From Metellina segmentata (lineage: Eukaryota; Arthropoda; Arachnida; Araneae; Tetragnathidae), in the NCBI GenBank assembly GCA_947359465.1, contig OX375879.1:119676557-119740556 (forward strand): a stretch of 64,000 bases of DNA. Reading direction: 5' to 3'. Both the position numbers and the translations under genes were made by a program. Shown one piece after another: positions 23,701 through 36,412 of this stretch. The notes beneath the pieces were generated by a model, which saw only the letters and a program-made list of their open reading frames with translations, had not been told where the DNA came from and did no database searches. How positions within the stretch are numbered: position 1 is the stretch's first letter; every line of letters begins with the position of its first letter.

Positions 23701-26700
23701 GACTAATTACATTTAAATTAGATAATTAAAAATTACCTTAACCTTAATTTTTCACACTGAAATGAGTTTCAGCTCAAAACACGGAAACTAATATTTTACA
23801 AATAACACATTGAAGAAAACGAATTTTTTAAGTCAAAATTTAAAACAATCTTGTGGTGTATACATACATCTTATTTGTTACATGAAATTATGTCGTCCAT
23901 TAATTCCATGATATAATAAAGGTTTTTCTTTGTGAAGTCTCATTTTTTATTCATAGCCTTTGCATGAAGTAGAGCTCCAGAGGTACAAAGAGTTCGGAGC
24001 TGTATATGGGTATGAATAATTCCTTATTATTATTTCATTTTTAATAGCAATTAAAAATTAAAAGCTTAGAAGTTCGATACAAAAATTGATTTTCAGGAAA
24101 GAGTACTAGTCACGAGTTAAATAGTAGAAATATGTACGGATGCATATTGAATATGTATTGTACTTAACTGTTTAAGGTAGGCACTTGGAAGATATAAAGT
24201 GGCTTTCCTTCTATCAATTTCTCATTTTATTTTTTATTTTATATTTGATTTTGATTTTTCATTTTACTATTTTTTTCTTTAACCCTTTCAATCGCACTTC
24301 TATCCAATCAACTTGTTGAAGTACCGGTTAAAATTTTTAGTGGATTAGCCGTTGAATACACGTGCCGCTGTAGCTCAGTTGGTTGGATTAGCAAGAAGAA
24401 AAGTTGTGAGTTCGAAACTAGGTCCAGTTAAAAACCGTTGTAAACAACGGGACTGGTGCACGTTAAAGCTGTCGTGGCCAATGATATCTTCCCTTTCCAC
24501 CTCAGGCGTTGTTCTCGTCATATGACCGTGGTTTAAAATGACGAGGCGTTGTCCTTGGATGTTTCACTTGGGGATTAATCCTGGACCGTCGCCAATAGCG
24601 CGTTACTTGAATGCGACTTTACAACCTACACTTATAAACCTCTAGCTGATGTGTAAGTGCTTCAGTGAGCCCGGTCTTAATGCGACATGCCAGAAAATGA
24701 GAGCGTGGAATGAAAAGCCAGAAAGGGTACCAAGATATCTCAAAAGCTGTCATGCCCCCTCGCCCATATTCACACGGTTTCAGAGTTAAACCTCGGATTA
24801 TCAAGAACCGTATTGTCAAACGGCGGGTTTTCATTTGATTTAAATTGGTTTAACAATCGCTTTAGTACGTCGAAGCAGTTTGTATATTGAACTATATTTG
24901 GAACAAAATTCCTTACCAATAAGTGATCCACGTATTAAAATAATACGCTCGATGTGATAGGCTATTACCGGCATGTCATTTTCATATGAAATTTTTACGT
25001 TTGTTACGACGACCGAATCTACATTCACACTGGTCAATTCTGGCCGGCAGAGTTGATTCCAAATTGTGATTTTAATAGAATGCATACGGCATTTTCATTT
25101 AGTTTTGAAAAGAGAAATGCAAAAGTATTTACTTTCAAATTAGATTTTTATTGAAACCTAAATCAAGCAAAAAAGAAATGTACACAATGCCTTGACAAAT
25201 CAATGTAATCCGATTATCTGTGTACTTGTAAGTTTGGGTGTGTGTTGGTGTAAAGTGAAGAAACCTGCACTGTCAATTTTCTTTCATTCGCAATAAATCA
25301 AAAAAATTAATTTTTATTCTACGACAAATTTGCATCTTCCATGGTCATATTCTATCGTTCGGTCTCTCTTTGGGTTCTACCCTGGCGAGTCAGAATCTAG
25401 TTCGAACCAGAACATACAGGGTGGTCCCGAATTCATGGTACAAACTTTAATGGTAGGTACAGGACATTGTAACAATGATTTATTGTATAGGAATGTATAG
25501 TCGCAAGTGACGCGGTGAGGCGAAAACAGGGGAAATAACGGCCGAAAGGAAAAACAAAGATTTTATTGAAAGCGTTGTTGACAAGTGTCATGTTTACAGT
25601 AACTGTTCAAAATTGCGTCCACCAGTATCGATACATGCTTGACAGCGTCGGTGGAGCGATTGGCGTACACGTTCAAAGATGCCTGGTATTTCACGCACAC
25701 CTGCAGCAGCTACAGATAAGCGAGCGACGAGATCCTCATCTGAGTCAACTGGAGTCTCATAAACAATATGCTTTAGATGTCCCCATAAAAAGTAATCGAG
25801 GCTCGATAAATCGGGAGATCGGGGTGGCCAAGGGACTGGTCCACCACGCCCAATCCATCGAGTACCAAACGTGGCATTCAGGTAATTCCGTACATCAATG
25901 CTGAAGTGTGCTGGCGCCCCATCGTGCTGAAACCACATGCGGTTACGAATGGCGATCGGAACATCATGCAGCAGTTGTGGTAACACTTCTTTCAGAAAAA
26001 TAAGATAGCTTCCGCCAGTGAGCCGCGTGGGTAGTAAGTATGGGCCAATCAAAAAGTCGTTCACAATACCAGCCCACACATTAATACTGAAACGTTGTTG
26101 AAACGCATGTCGACGCGTTGCATGTGGATTATCGGTTGCCCACACATGGGAATTGTGCGCATTAAAGACACCCTCGCGTGAAAATGTCGCTTCATCTGTA
26201 AATAGCACATAATCTACGAAATCCGGCTGCAACGCACATTGCTGCATCACCCACAGGCAGAAGTTCACGCGGCGAGGATAATCTGCCGGATTCAATGCTT
26301 GTACTTTCTGAAAATGGAAGGGGTGTAAGCGATTTTCGTTTAACACTCTGCATACAGTCTGATGACTCACACCTACGTCACGCGCAACAGTTCTTGTGCT
26401 TGACTCGGGTCTATCAGCCACAATGTTCAAGATGCTTTCTTCCAGCCTTGGAGTGCGTACAGCTCTTACTCGACCAGCGCCATGTCTGTTGACGTCGAAC
26501 GCACCTGTTTCACAAAGTTGACGATGTAACCGTTGAAAAATTCTATGATCCGGCATTCGTCGATCAGGATACTCCGCGCGATACATTCGTAACGCAGCTC
26601 TGCCGTTACCATTTGCACGGCCGTACATGTAATGCATGTCTGCTTTTTCTGCATACGTAAAGTCACCCATCGTCTACGGCAGCACAATTGTGAATGGCGC

Positions 26701-29700
26701 TTTTCCCTACTGCGATGCATCATGTTCAACAGCGGCTGGACATCTACTGCCCTCTACCGGCAATGATACCAACCGATCACTCCATTTCTCTTTCCTTTTA
26801 TTTCCCCTGTTTACGCCTCACCGCGTCACTTGCGACTATACATTCCTATACAATAAATCATTGTTACAATGTCCTGTACCTACCATTAAAGTTTGTACCA
26901 TGAATTCGGGACCACCCTGTATATGGGTATATATTTCTAGAATATATTTTATATAAATTTAATCACGTTCCTTTCCGATTCACATAAGATCAGTTGAATC
27001 CGTGTCGTCGCAAGAATACTGTAATTTAGCACAGAATGAAGTGTGTCGTCCATTTTGTTTTGTTTACAGTATATCTTGCTTCTTTTGTGAAAAAAATACA
27101 ACTGCTCATGCGCAATTCTCAACCGAGAGTTAATTCGCCGATTTCAGAGAATCAAAATGTAACACCGAAGCGGCGTTTTAAGCCTCGGATCAAGCATTGT
27201 TAAAACAGTTTCTTCAATAACCCGGAGATTATCGTTGATCCTCAGTTTAACGCGGACTAATTCTTTTCAAGCTTTAAAACTTTGTATTAGGTATTTTTCG
27301 AAAATCGCCTAGAAAAAGATTTTCAGTGCTGCCAAGTATATTTCTTGGGAGTGTTTTCAGTTCCACCAGTGACGATTCCCAGACTCTCAAAGGAATACTT
27401 CAGCGGCTGAATTTCGTTTCCTTACTGTGCATGTCCCCGTGCACACTTTTTTTAGTGTAATAAATTGATTCTCATGAGAGAATATAGTGAAAACTTAGAC
27501 AACCTCTGACGTCTCAATACATAGACACATGCACTCCACGTTGTAATTTTAGCAATAGAATATAGAAGTATTGGGAAGCCTGAGAAGACGAATGACGTTA
27601 ATTGTCTGAACACCAATAAATTTTTCAAGTTATGTTTTGTACTGAAAAAACTTTGTAAAAAGTTAAAAGAAAAAAGTATTTCATGTTTCTTTTTTGTATT
27701 TTATTACCTTATTATTATTTAACGAGATTTAAAAAAATAATAATCATAATGCTTCGTAAGAAGACGCTACCAGAGTCTCATTCAGGCTATACCACTGGTT
27801 ATCATAAAAGTATTTGAATTAAATTTTAAGACATTAATTCAGAATAATTGCTCTTGTGGAACGTGGACGTGCTTTTTTCTGACTGAGTTTGTGACATCAA
27901 GTACCTTTTTCCGTTTGTTTCCAGCTATTTCGAGGGAAACCGTGCTTTGCTATCGGTGGGAGACCCAACCCTTCTGCGAGACATCTTGGTGAAGGATTTC
28001 CACATCTTTCCCAACCGACTGGTGAGTAACGCAGGGATATCGTACACAAAGCACTTGGTAAAAAGTAGCACGTTTCCAAAATAGAAGAAAGAGTGTCCTC
28101 CTACCTTCTTGGTGGTTGTTTCGACGAGGCATCCGGTTATTTGCAAACTGACCAGATCCTTGATGTGAACGCAATATCTCGTCCATCTCGGTAGATCCAA
28201 AATCCACTCTATAGACGCCAGTTGTGTTTATTGTTATAGTTAAATGATATATATATGATTGTGCTATTGACGCTCAATGTTTATGTTTATTCTTGTCCCC
28301 TTATCTAATCCTTCTGGTGGTTGTCTTGACGAGATATCTCGTCATTAGCACAATTGACCAGATCTCGATCTCGTCATCTTAAAATAACTGACTGTATCCT
28401 GAAGGAGGAGGTACTTCATCATTACAAAATTGATCATATCTTGATGGACAAAATATCTCATCGAAGCCACTTGGAGGGGAAAACTATATTTTATAAGAAA
28501 CTACAAGAATAATCTGCGTTTCAAGGGTTAAATTGGTTAAACGCTGATTGAAAACAATCAAAATAATCACTTTTCTTGATTAGAAAAATGTAAATATAAT
28601 CTAAGTGAGTGGAAAAAATCAACTTCAATCAACGATTAATCAATTACTCGAACAAAGCCGGGTAATGCATCTCATTATCTACTATGCACTTTACTCTTGA
28701 TTAAATAACACATGATTTAAGCTGTGCTCTAAGGTCTGAGCAACTTTATCTTCATAAACTGCCAATTCAAATAATACTGGTTTTCATTTCAGCCAGTTGC
28801 TACTGGAGATAAGATGCTAGACAAAATGGTTATGATATTGGAGGGCGAGGACTGGAAGCGAGTCAGAACCATCATTACTCCGACATTCACGACTGGAAAG
28901 ATTAGGCGGGTGAGTGAAACATTTATAAATACTACCGAGGAAGCTTCAGCCCACAGCGGGAGATATTCAGATTCTGAAAAATTGATTTAAAATTACCGAA
29001 GTTACAAAAGCCCCGCCTCTTTCATTGCCTCAACAGCTCAGGTGTTGACCTCGTTTCGATATTACGAGGTGTTGTTTAGGGATATTTCCCTTCGGGATCG
29101 ATTCCGAGCCCTTCGCTAATAGCCTGTTGAGTTGCACCAGTTTGGCGTTATCAACTACCAACCAATTTCCATTGACTCATGAAATTGAAGTTCTTTGCCG
29201 TGTTTCGAGCCCGCAACCCTCCAGTTGGTAATGCAATTACGCTTCCAACTTGAGCACCACGCCCTTAAAAATGTTTATTAAAACAATATTAAATGCATAT
29301 CTTTTTTCGTGTCAGTAAGAACTGAAGTGTTATTGAACTCTGTCGTACAACATACAAAATAATGATTGTTTTTTATAGATGCTGAATATATTCAAGGACT
29401 GTGCCAACACAACAGTACAAAATTTCAAAGACGCCACGAAGGATGGTAAGCCTGTAGAGGCTAAAAGGTGAGTCTTAAAAAAGTCAAAAAAATAATGCAG
29501 ATGATATCAAATCACGACGGAAATTTGACTTTATAGTGAACTAGTATAAATCGCCCGTTATACGACGGGTGCATAACAAAATTTATTTATTTTGGTCAAA
29601 CTTCATTTGTATATTTTTTAATACCTGATAGTGGGTGTGATCACTCGCTATGTATATAAATCTCTTTTCACCACTATCTGTCAACGTTTGTTGATAACTG

Positions 29701-32700
29701 GATATCTATAAACCTTTTCCCACCACTATTTGTCCACTTGCATTCGCATGGTTCTGTTTTTTTGAGCGATACTGGTTAAATGATAGTATTGGACAATTTA
29801 ATTTTTGATCAACGCTGGCCAAACAATGAGCTGCATACAGAAACCGTTTTGTACTCAGTGTTATTTCTATGGCAATATCGAGTGTAATGATATTTGATGT
29901 TTTGTATCTTGTTTCGCTCGTGACATCCCACAACCAATCAAAACAACTTTGAAACACCGCTTACTCGTGACGTCACATAACCAATCAAAATTTAATAGCC
30001 ACGGAAAATACAGGAGAATCTAGCGATTCATATAATAAGATAGTACGATGGTTTAAGCTTTAACCCTCTCTCTGGTTGTCTTAGTGAGGTATGTACGCAT
30101 TCGGAGAACCATTAGTAGATTTGATGGACATGATTTCTGGTCATTAGAAGTAAACGGACTAGATCTTAATCTCGACATCATAAAAAATCGGCAATGTCTT
30201 GATGAGATACCTCGTCACTAGCCACTGCATGGCCAGCCCGGAGTTGCTCGTGACAATTCTTTTCGTGGGGTCAGGTGTGAACACTGCTCGCTAAACCCCG
30301 GTGATTGCTACGAATTTCCATTAAGTTTGCTTCGCAAACTAACTCAAATGCAGCCAAATTCGAATTGCAAAGAGATCCAATCGGCGTGACGTCACAATAT
30401 TTTGCGAAAATATAAGTATTCAATTGCAAAATTATTTATTAAAAGAAAATCAAATGAAAATCAATTTTTCTTGCCCGTGACAGTACTTTTAATGGGGTCA
30501 GATTTGACCACTGCTCGCTAACGCTCGCCAACCGCGGTGTGATTGATACGGATTCCCATTTAATTGCAGTGATCCAATAGGCTTGACGTCACAATCTCTT
30601 GCGAAAATATAAAAGACTACTGGTCTCCGCCCCCTGTTCACCTAAGCTCGCCAAATTCCGGTGATCGCTACTCAGTCCCATTTGGTATACTTCGCAAACC
30701 AATATTCATTTCGCAAGTGTTTTCGCTTTTTTTAATTTAACACTTAATGCACCCTAAACTAATAGCCGCATCGAAAAAAAAAATCTTCTTCATCTTGTTC
30801 CCTGTACAATTTTGAAAAAACCATGTTAATTTCGTTATTTTCTAATGCGTTCTTTCTCGGGAAATCGTCTAAGAATCGAGCAAAAAATGAAATGCGAGTT
30901 TTTATCCTGCGATGTCGGCAACGCTATTTTAACATAGAGATATATTCAATTGAAAAAAAAATATTCAATTTAAAGAAAATCAAATGTATTAGGTATGGAT
31001 CTGATGTAAAATTTTTCGCAGATTTCAAATCCGTTGAAATTGTTAGTACATCTTTACCGATCTAGGAGATAGAAAAAAAACTACATAACTCCGGTTAAAA
31101 ATGTTTATTAGTTTTATTTGTCCGCTGAAATCGTTGCCCGGAAGATGAATAAATTTAAAAATAAATTTTTAATCTGTGATCTCTTTATACTGTTGCATTC
31201 TAAGAGAAACAATAATAATATTAAATGCCAATAAATTAATTTTAAAATCTTCTATATTAAACATTAAAACTCCGGCGCGATAGAAAAATTGCAAAATATT
31301 TGGACTACCTGGGTGCAAATTTCATAATTGTAAGTGACATAGATTTTGCCAGGACACTGCGTACAGGACACACACAGACATAATACACACAGAAATATTT
31401 ACTTTGTATAATAGTAGAGTTTAATAAAATGGGTCCGATTTTGATGGACGAGATACCCCGTCGAAACTAACCTGGATAATATATAGAGCCTACACATCCG
31501 CTGTTTGGTCTTGCGTTTGATGACAAAAGGCCATATTTGGTGAGATAATAAGACGTAAATGTGAAACGAAGGGAATAGAAGATTCCCATACTTACAATAG
31601 ATAGTAAATTACTTGGGAAAAAGAAGAGATCATTAGACCGGGTTGTGAAGGATGATAATCCGGTATGCACTTAAAGAAGATGTATCCTCGAGGGAACATG
31701 TCTTTTATAAGAAGGTTATGCAGTTTTTCTCCACACGGGGTAGGTTACCTAGCACATCTTAAGTGAAAATTGACTTGTAATGAAGTAGACAAAACATACG
31801 AGACGTTCCCGGGAAATATGCAGCCATTGATGATGTAACGAGAAAGATTTGTGTGTTATACTGAGCAAGTCGAGTATTGTTTCAAAGCTTTGAATATATT
31901 CAATTGAAAAAAAAATATTCAATTTAAAGAAAATCAAATGTATTAGGTATGGATCTGATGTAAAATTTTTAGACCGGGTTGTGAAGGATGATAAGCCGGT
32001 ATGCACTTAAAGAAGATGTATCCTCGAGGGAACATGTCTTTTATAAGAAGGTTATGCAGTTTTTCTCCACACTTTACATCACTCTTCAAACTGATGGAAA
32101 ATGACGAGACGATGTCATCATATCTTTCCCTTCTGGAATGATTCAGGACTTTCGCCAGTAGCTCTTTGTGTTCCTCCAGAGTGACGTCAATTGAATACTT
32201 ATCTACCTAATGACGACTCAGTCTGAACTGGGCAAATTTGTTTTCCTGAAACACTACAGTCTTATTGCATTGGATATAGATTTGCACATACCAAAGTCTT
32301 CAATCTTCCTTTCTAGAATCTACGGCGCGTTCACGATGGATGTCATTGCCAGTTCGGCATTCTCCACAAAATTAGATTCGCACAATGATCCCGAGAATAA
32401 GTTGGTATCAAGTGCGATGACAGTCTTGCACCGCAAAATCACCTGGAGACGCCTCATGTTCGGTAAGTACCATTGGTCATTTCTGGCAAATTTCCTGATT
32501 TACAATGTGCTGGATTTTAAAGTGTCTTCTATTATTTACTACCCAACTCTCGTAGCGCTGACGGCTATGTTGGTATCCCTAGTACCTTTTGCGCGCTATG
32601 TTACGAGCCTCAGCTTTTTCACATTTCACTTTCTTCTCACGTGCACAAACAAGACGTTCGTGCTCACAGAGATGTAAGAAACAGAGGGTTCACTGCCATA

Positions 32701-35700
32701 GGAAGCAATGGATAACATGGGAAGTCGCAGACTCTGGCGCCCTCGGTGCGGGTCACTTGACACTAATATGGCGTCAGATCTAGGCCTCGTTTCTACAACG
32801 AACAAACTAGGTTACCATAACAACCGAACTAGTTTCCATAACAACCGAACTAGGTTTCCATAACAACCAAACTAGGTTGCCATAACAACTATCTCAGTCT
32901 GTTTAATTCCATTTGAAACGTCCATTTGCATTTCTGATTAAAAGCTAAATATTCTTTAAATATTTTTAGCACAAATGCTTTAATTTAGCAATTTTTTAAT
33001 GTATTCTGAACTTAAAAAATACTTCATTTATGAATTATGAATTATTACTAATGTATGAACTTATTTCTTTAATTTCAGTTTATTCTTTGATGTGAATGCT
33101 TCTTTTTAAAAATACGAAAATATTCCAAAACAAGTTCCTTTTCGAATTTTGATTTGGAAAATTGTTGATCTCTGTTGAAATAGTCTGTAAAATAACTTAA
33201 ATGAAAAAGTGCATTGTAAAATTTTTCTATTCTCATAATCAGGTATTTAGTCTATAATCAGATCCATCATTCAGTTTTGAACAAATTAAACAATTTCAAA
33301 AATGGAACAGAAATGAAGAATTTATATCTGAAACTTGGGAAGGGTAGTACGGAACAAAACTATCAATGTATTTTCACAGAACTGTCCATAAAAGAATTCG
33401 GAGCACTTAAATGGGTGTGAATTCCATTGACCAGACAGTGGAATACAAGTTGCACCGTTAAGACATTCGACATGAATTCATCCGGTCAAATTAATCAGGC
33501 AGTTTACACGCTGAAATTCAAGAGACAATCGCATCTGTACTTGGCCATCAAATCCACAATAGTTGTTCGATTTCTACACAGCTCTAGCATCTGGTACTAG
33601 CACCTAATAGTGCTCCCTGCATCAGACAAAATATTATTCAATAACATAGCAAAAAGGAAGATTTAAATCTTACCATAAATATTAAAAAATACAAATGTAT
33701 ATGAACTAACTGCGCGATAAAATTTTGAATTGTTTTGCTGCACAAAATACATCTATGCAGCCATTTTATGTTTATGATGGAGGCTTGAGGAAAATGTAAT
33801 GTCAGTTTGTTTCTTTACTAAGTTTGTGACTACAAATACTCCATGTAAGCATGTACCGATAAATGTGAAGAAACACTTCATAAGTTCTGTCATGTATGCC
33901 AGAAATTCGGATGTAGGCCATTTGACAACATAATCTGATGCCCCTTAATAATCTTTAATACAAAAAGGTACAGTGAAACTCTTCGATTAACTTTCAATCC
34001 GTTATTAAGGAACATTGCCACTCCCAAAGCACGAGCCTCGAATGGAAGACAATTTTAAAATTTGCATATGTATGTACGTCTAAAGCAGGGATGGCGAACC
34101 TATGATCCGCGGGTCAGACACTGACACACGCAGGCTTTTTAAATAACCCACGCGTTGATTTTTATAAATTTATCATCATTTCATAAGATACGGAAAAAAT
34201 TTTAATTATTTTTTGAACCCCTCTTTTTAAAAATGTGAAGAAAATACAAATGTTAACAAAGAACATAAAAATGCATAAATGATTTTCGTAAAATGTTTTA
34301 GATTTATTGACCAACCCTAATGCTGTTTTGAGATTTATATGAATGCCGATTGAGTAGAACATATAAATTTATAAAATACCGCTTGATAATGAACAGATGT
34401 GATAAACACTAATAATAAAGACATATTTATTCAGGCCTCACACATGAGACGCGTAAAACGCGCGTTTGGCGAGGCTAGCGAGGTCCCGCTCTTCAAGGTC
34501 GCAAAAATAGTAACTTGAATTCTAGGGGGGGAAAAACACGATAAACGACAATCTCCACAATTATTAGAGGAAGTGGAGTGCCAATATTCAGGGATTTTGA
34601 CATACAACAATGTTCGATGGCTCAGTTCCGGTCAAGTTCTTAATCGGTTTGTTATTTTATTAGAAGAAATTACGCTCTATTTGAATGATAGAAACAATAG
34701 TTTTGACGAATTTTCAAATATAGATTGGTTAAATGATTTCATGCGACATCACTCAGCATTTTAATGAACTGAATAAAAAACTTCAAGGAAATGGCCAAAT
34801 TGTTTTAATGATGTTTGAGAATATTAGGATATTTTTGACGAAACTTGACATCTTTACCAGGGATTTGGAAATAAAATCATGAAATATTTTCCTCAATCAC
34901 AAAAAACATTTTCAAAACACAATAGCAATGAAAAATACGCTTGACGTTCAAGAAAATGGAATAGAAAAATATTTAATGATTATACAGTAAATAAAACAAG
35001 CCTTCGAGGAGAGATTTGATCAATTTAAAAGTATAGAAAATATATTTCACTTTATTTTATATACATACAAAACGAAGTTCGAAACAATGGTGTTAAACGA
35101 ATTGGTATCCATGATTTAGAAATGGAATTAGTTGAATTTCAAAGCAGCATAGTTTGGAAAAATAAATTTGATAACTTGATTTCCGAAGTAGAAGGGAAAA
35201 TGTCACAAATTAGTGCAAATTAGAATGATCCCACACTGGGATTCTTTACCAAATAATTTTGTATCAATGAAGAAACTTGCTAATGCTCTTTTAAAGCTGT
35301 TTGGATCCTCATATTCATGTGACAAATTGTTTTTTTCTATGAATTTTGTAAAGTCTAATAATAAAAATAAACTCAGAAATGAATTGACTGCAAAATGCGT
35401 TAAACTAATGAATATTGAATATGAACCGATTATTTAGAAATTATCTGACAAAAAGCAACATCAGATTTCTCATTAAATATGCTTGAACTTTATTGCACAT
35501 ACCTGTAACTATATTATCTACTAACCATTGCATGGCTAGCTCGGCGTTGCCCGTGGTGTTTGGTTTTTATCTGGTGTAAAATTTTCCGCAGATTTCAAAT
35601 CCGCTGAAATTTTTGATCTGTCTTTAACAATTCCGATTTTACGAAAAAAGAACTTAATAATCCCAGTCAAAAAGATTTTATTTCTTTGCTCTCCTTGGCT

Positions 35701-36370
35701 AAAATGAAAATCTGTTTTTTTTTTTTTTTTTTTTTTAAATTTCAATGCGAAGGGCAGAAAATGCAATCTATTTATTTTTGGAAAGCGAAAGTTCACGTGA
35801 CGTCACAATGTCTTGAAAAAATATTAAAGATTTAAAAAAAATCAAACGAATAAAATATCAATCTGTTGTAAAATTTTCCACAAATTTCAAATCCGTTAAA
35901 ATTTTTATTCTACTTTAACTATTGCTGAGATAGAAAAAAAGCACTGAAGAACGCCAGTGATAACATTAGTAATATTTTGCTTTACTGGAATCCGTTTCGC
36001 AGGAAATCCAAATGAATTAATCTCGAAACAAACGAAGGTCATTCGAATGTGTTCTCTCCACAGAGATGAAAAGAACTAGCATGGTTCCAAAGGCTGACGT
36101 CAAGGTGACACGTGAGGGCGAAAAGTCTAAATTTGTATGTTTCTTCATTCCTCGGAATTACCGCGGAAGAATGAAGAATGGTGAAAAAAACTATTAAATT
36201 CGTTTAAAAATGTTCTAGATTGCATTTTAAAATTTGCCTCGACCATAAAATTGAAAAAAATTCGCACTACCTGTGTGCCAAATCCCATTACTGTAAGTGC
36301 CATAGATTCGTCAGGAGTTAGCGGGCAAGAAACAAACACTTCCTTTTATAATAGTAGAGATTAAAATATA

Positions 36371-36412
<42 letters not shown>

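Larger units (their letters stand above)
24780..27240 (-). repeat. Dispersed repeat R1, minus copy split by the DD41D element
   Basis: The flanks 24780-25416 and 26920-27240 are together the reverse complement of the copy at 48762-49500. Matches include CAAATTTGCATC, TGGTCATATTC, TCAGTTGAAT-CGTGTCGTCGCAA, CCATTTTGTTTTGTTTACAG and CGAAGCGGCGTTTTAAGCCTCGGATCA. A short minus frame (24840-25085) is part of it. R1 contains a small open frame in its other copy. The transposon class is unresolved; a Harbinger-like or other DNA element is possible. Confidence 0.6.

Noticed and set aside
24363..24430. tRNA gene (A box TAGCTCAGTTGG and B box GAGTTCGAAACT present)
   Set aside because: Acceptor and anticodon stems do not pair, and the shared SINE body follows, so it is a SINE head.
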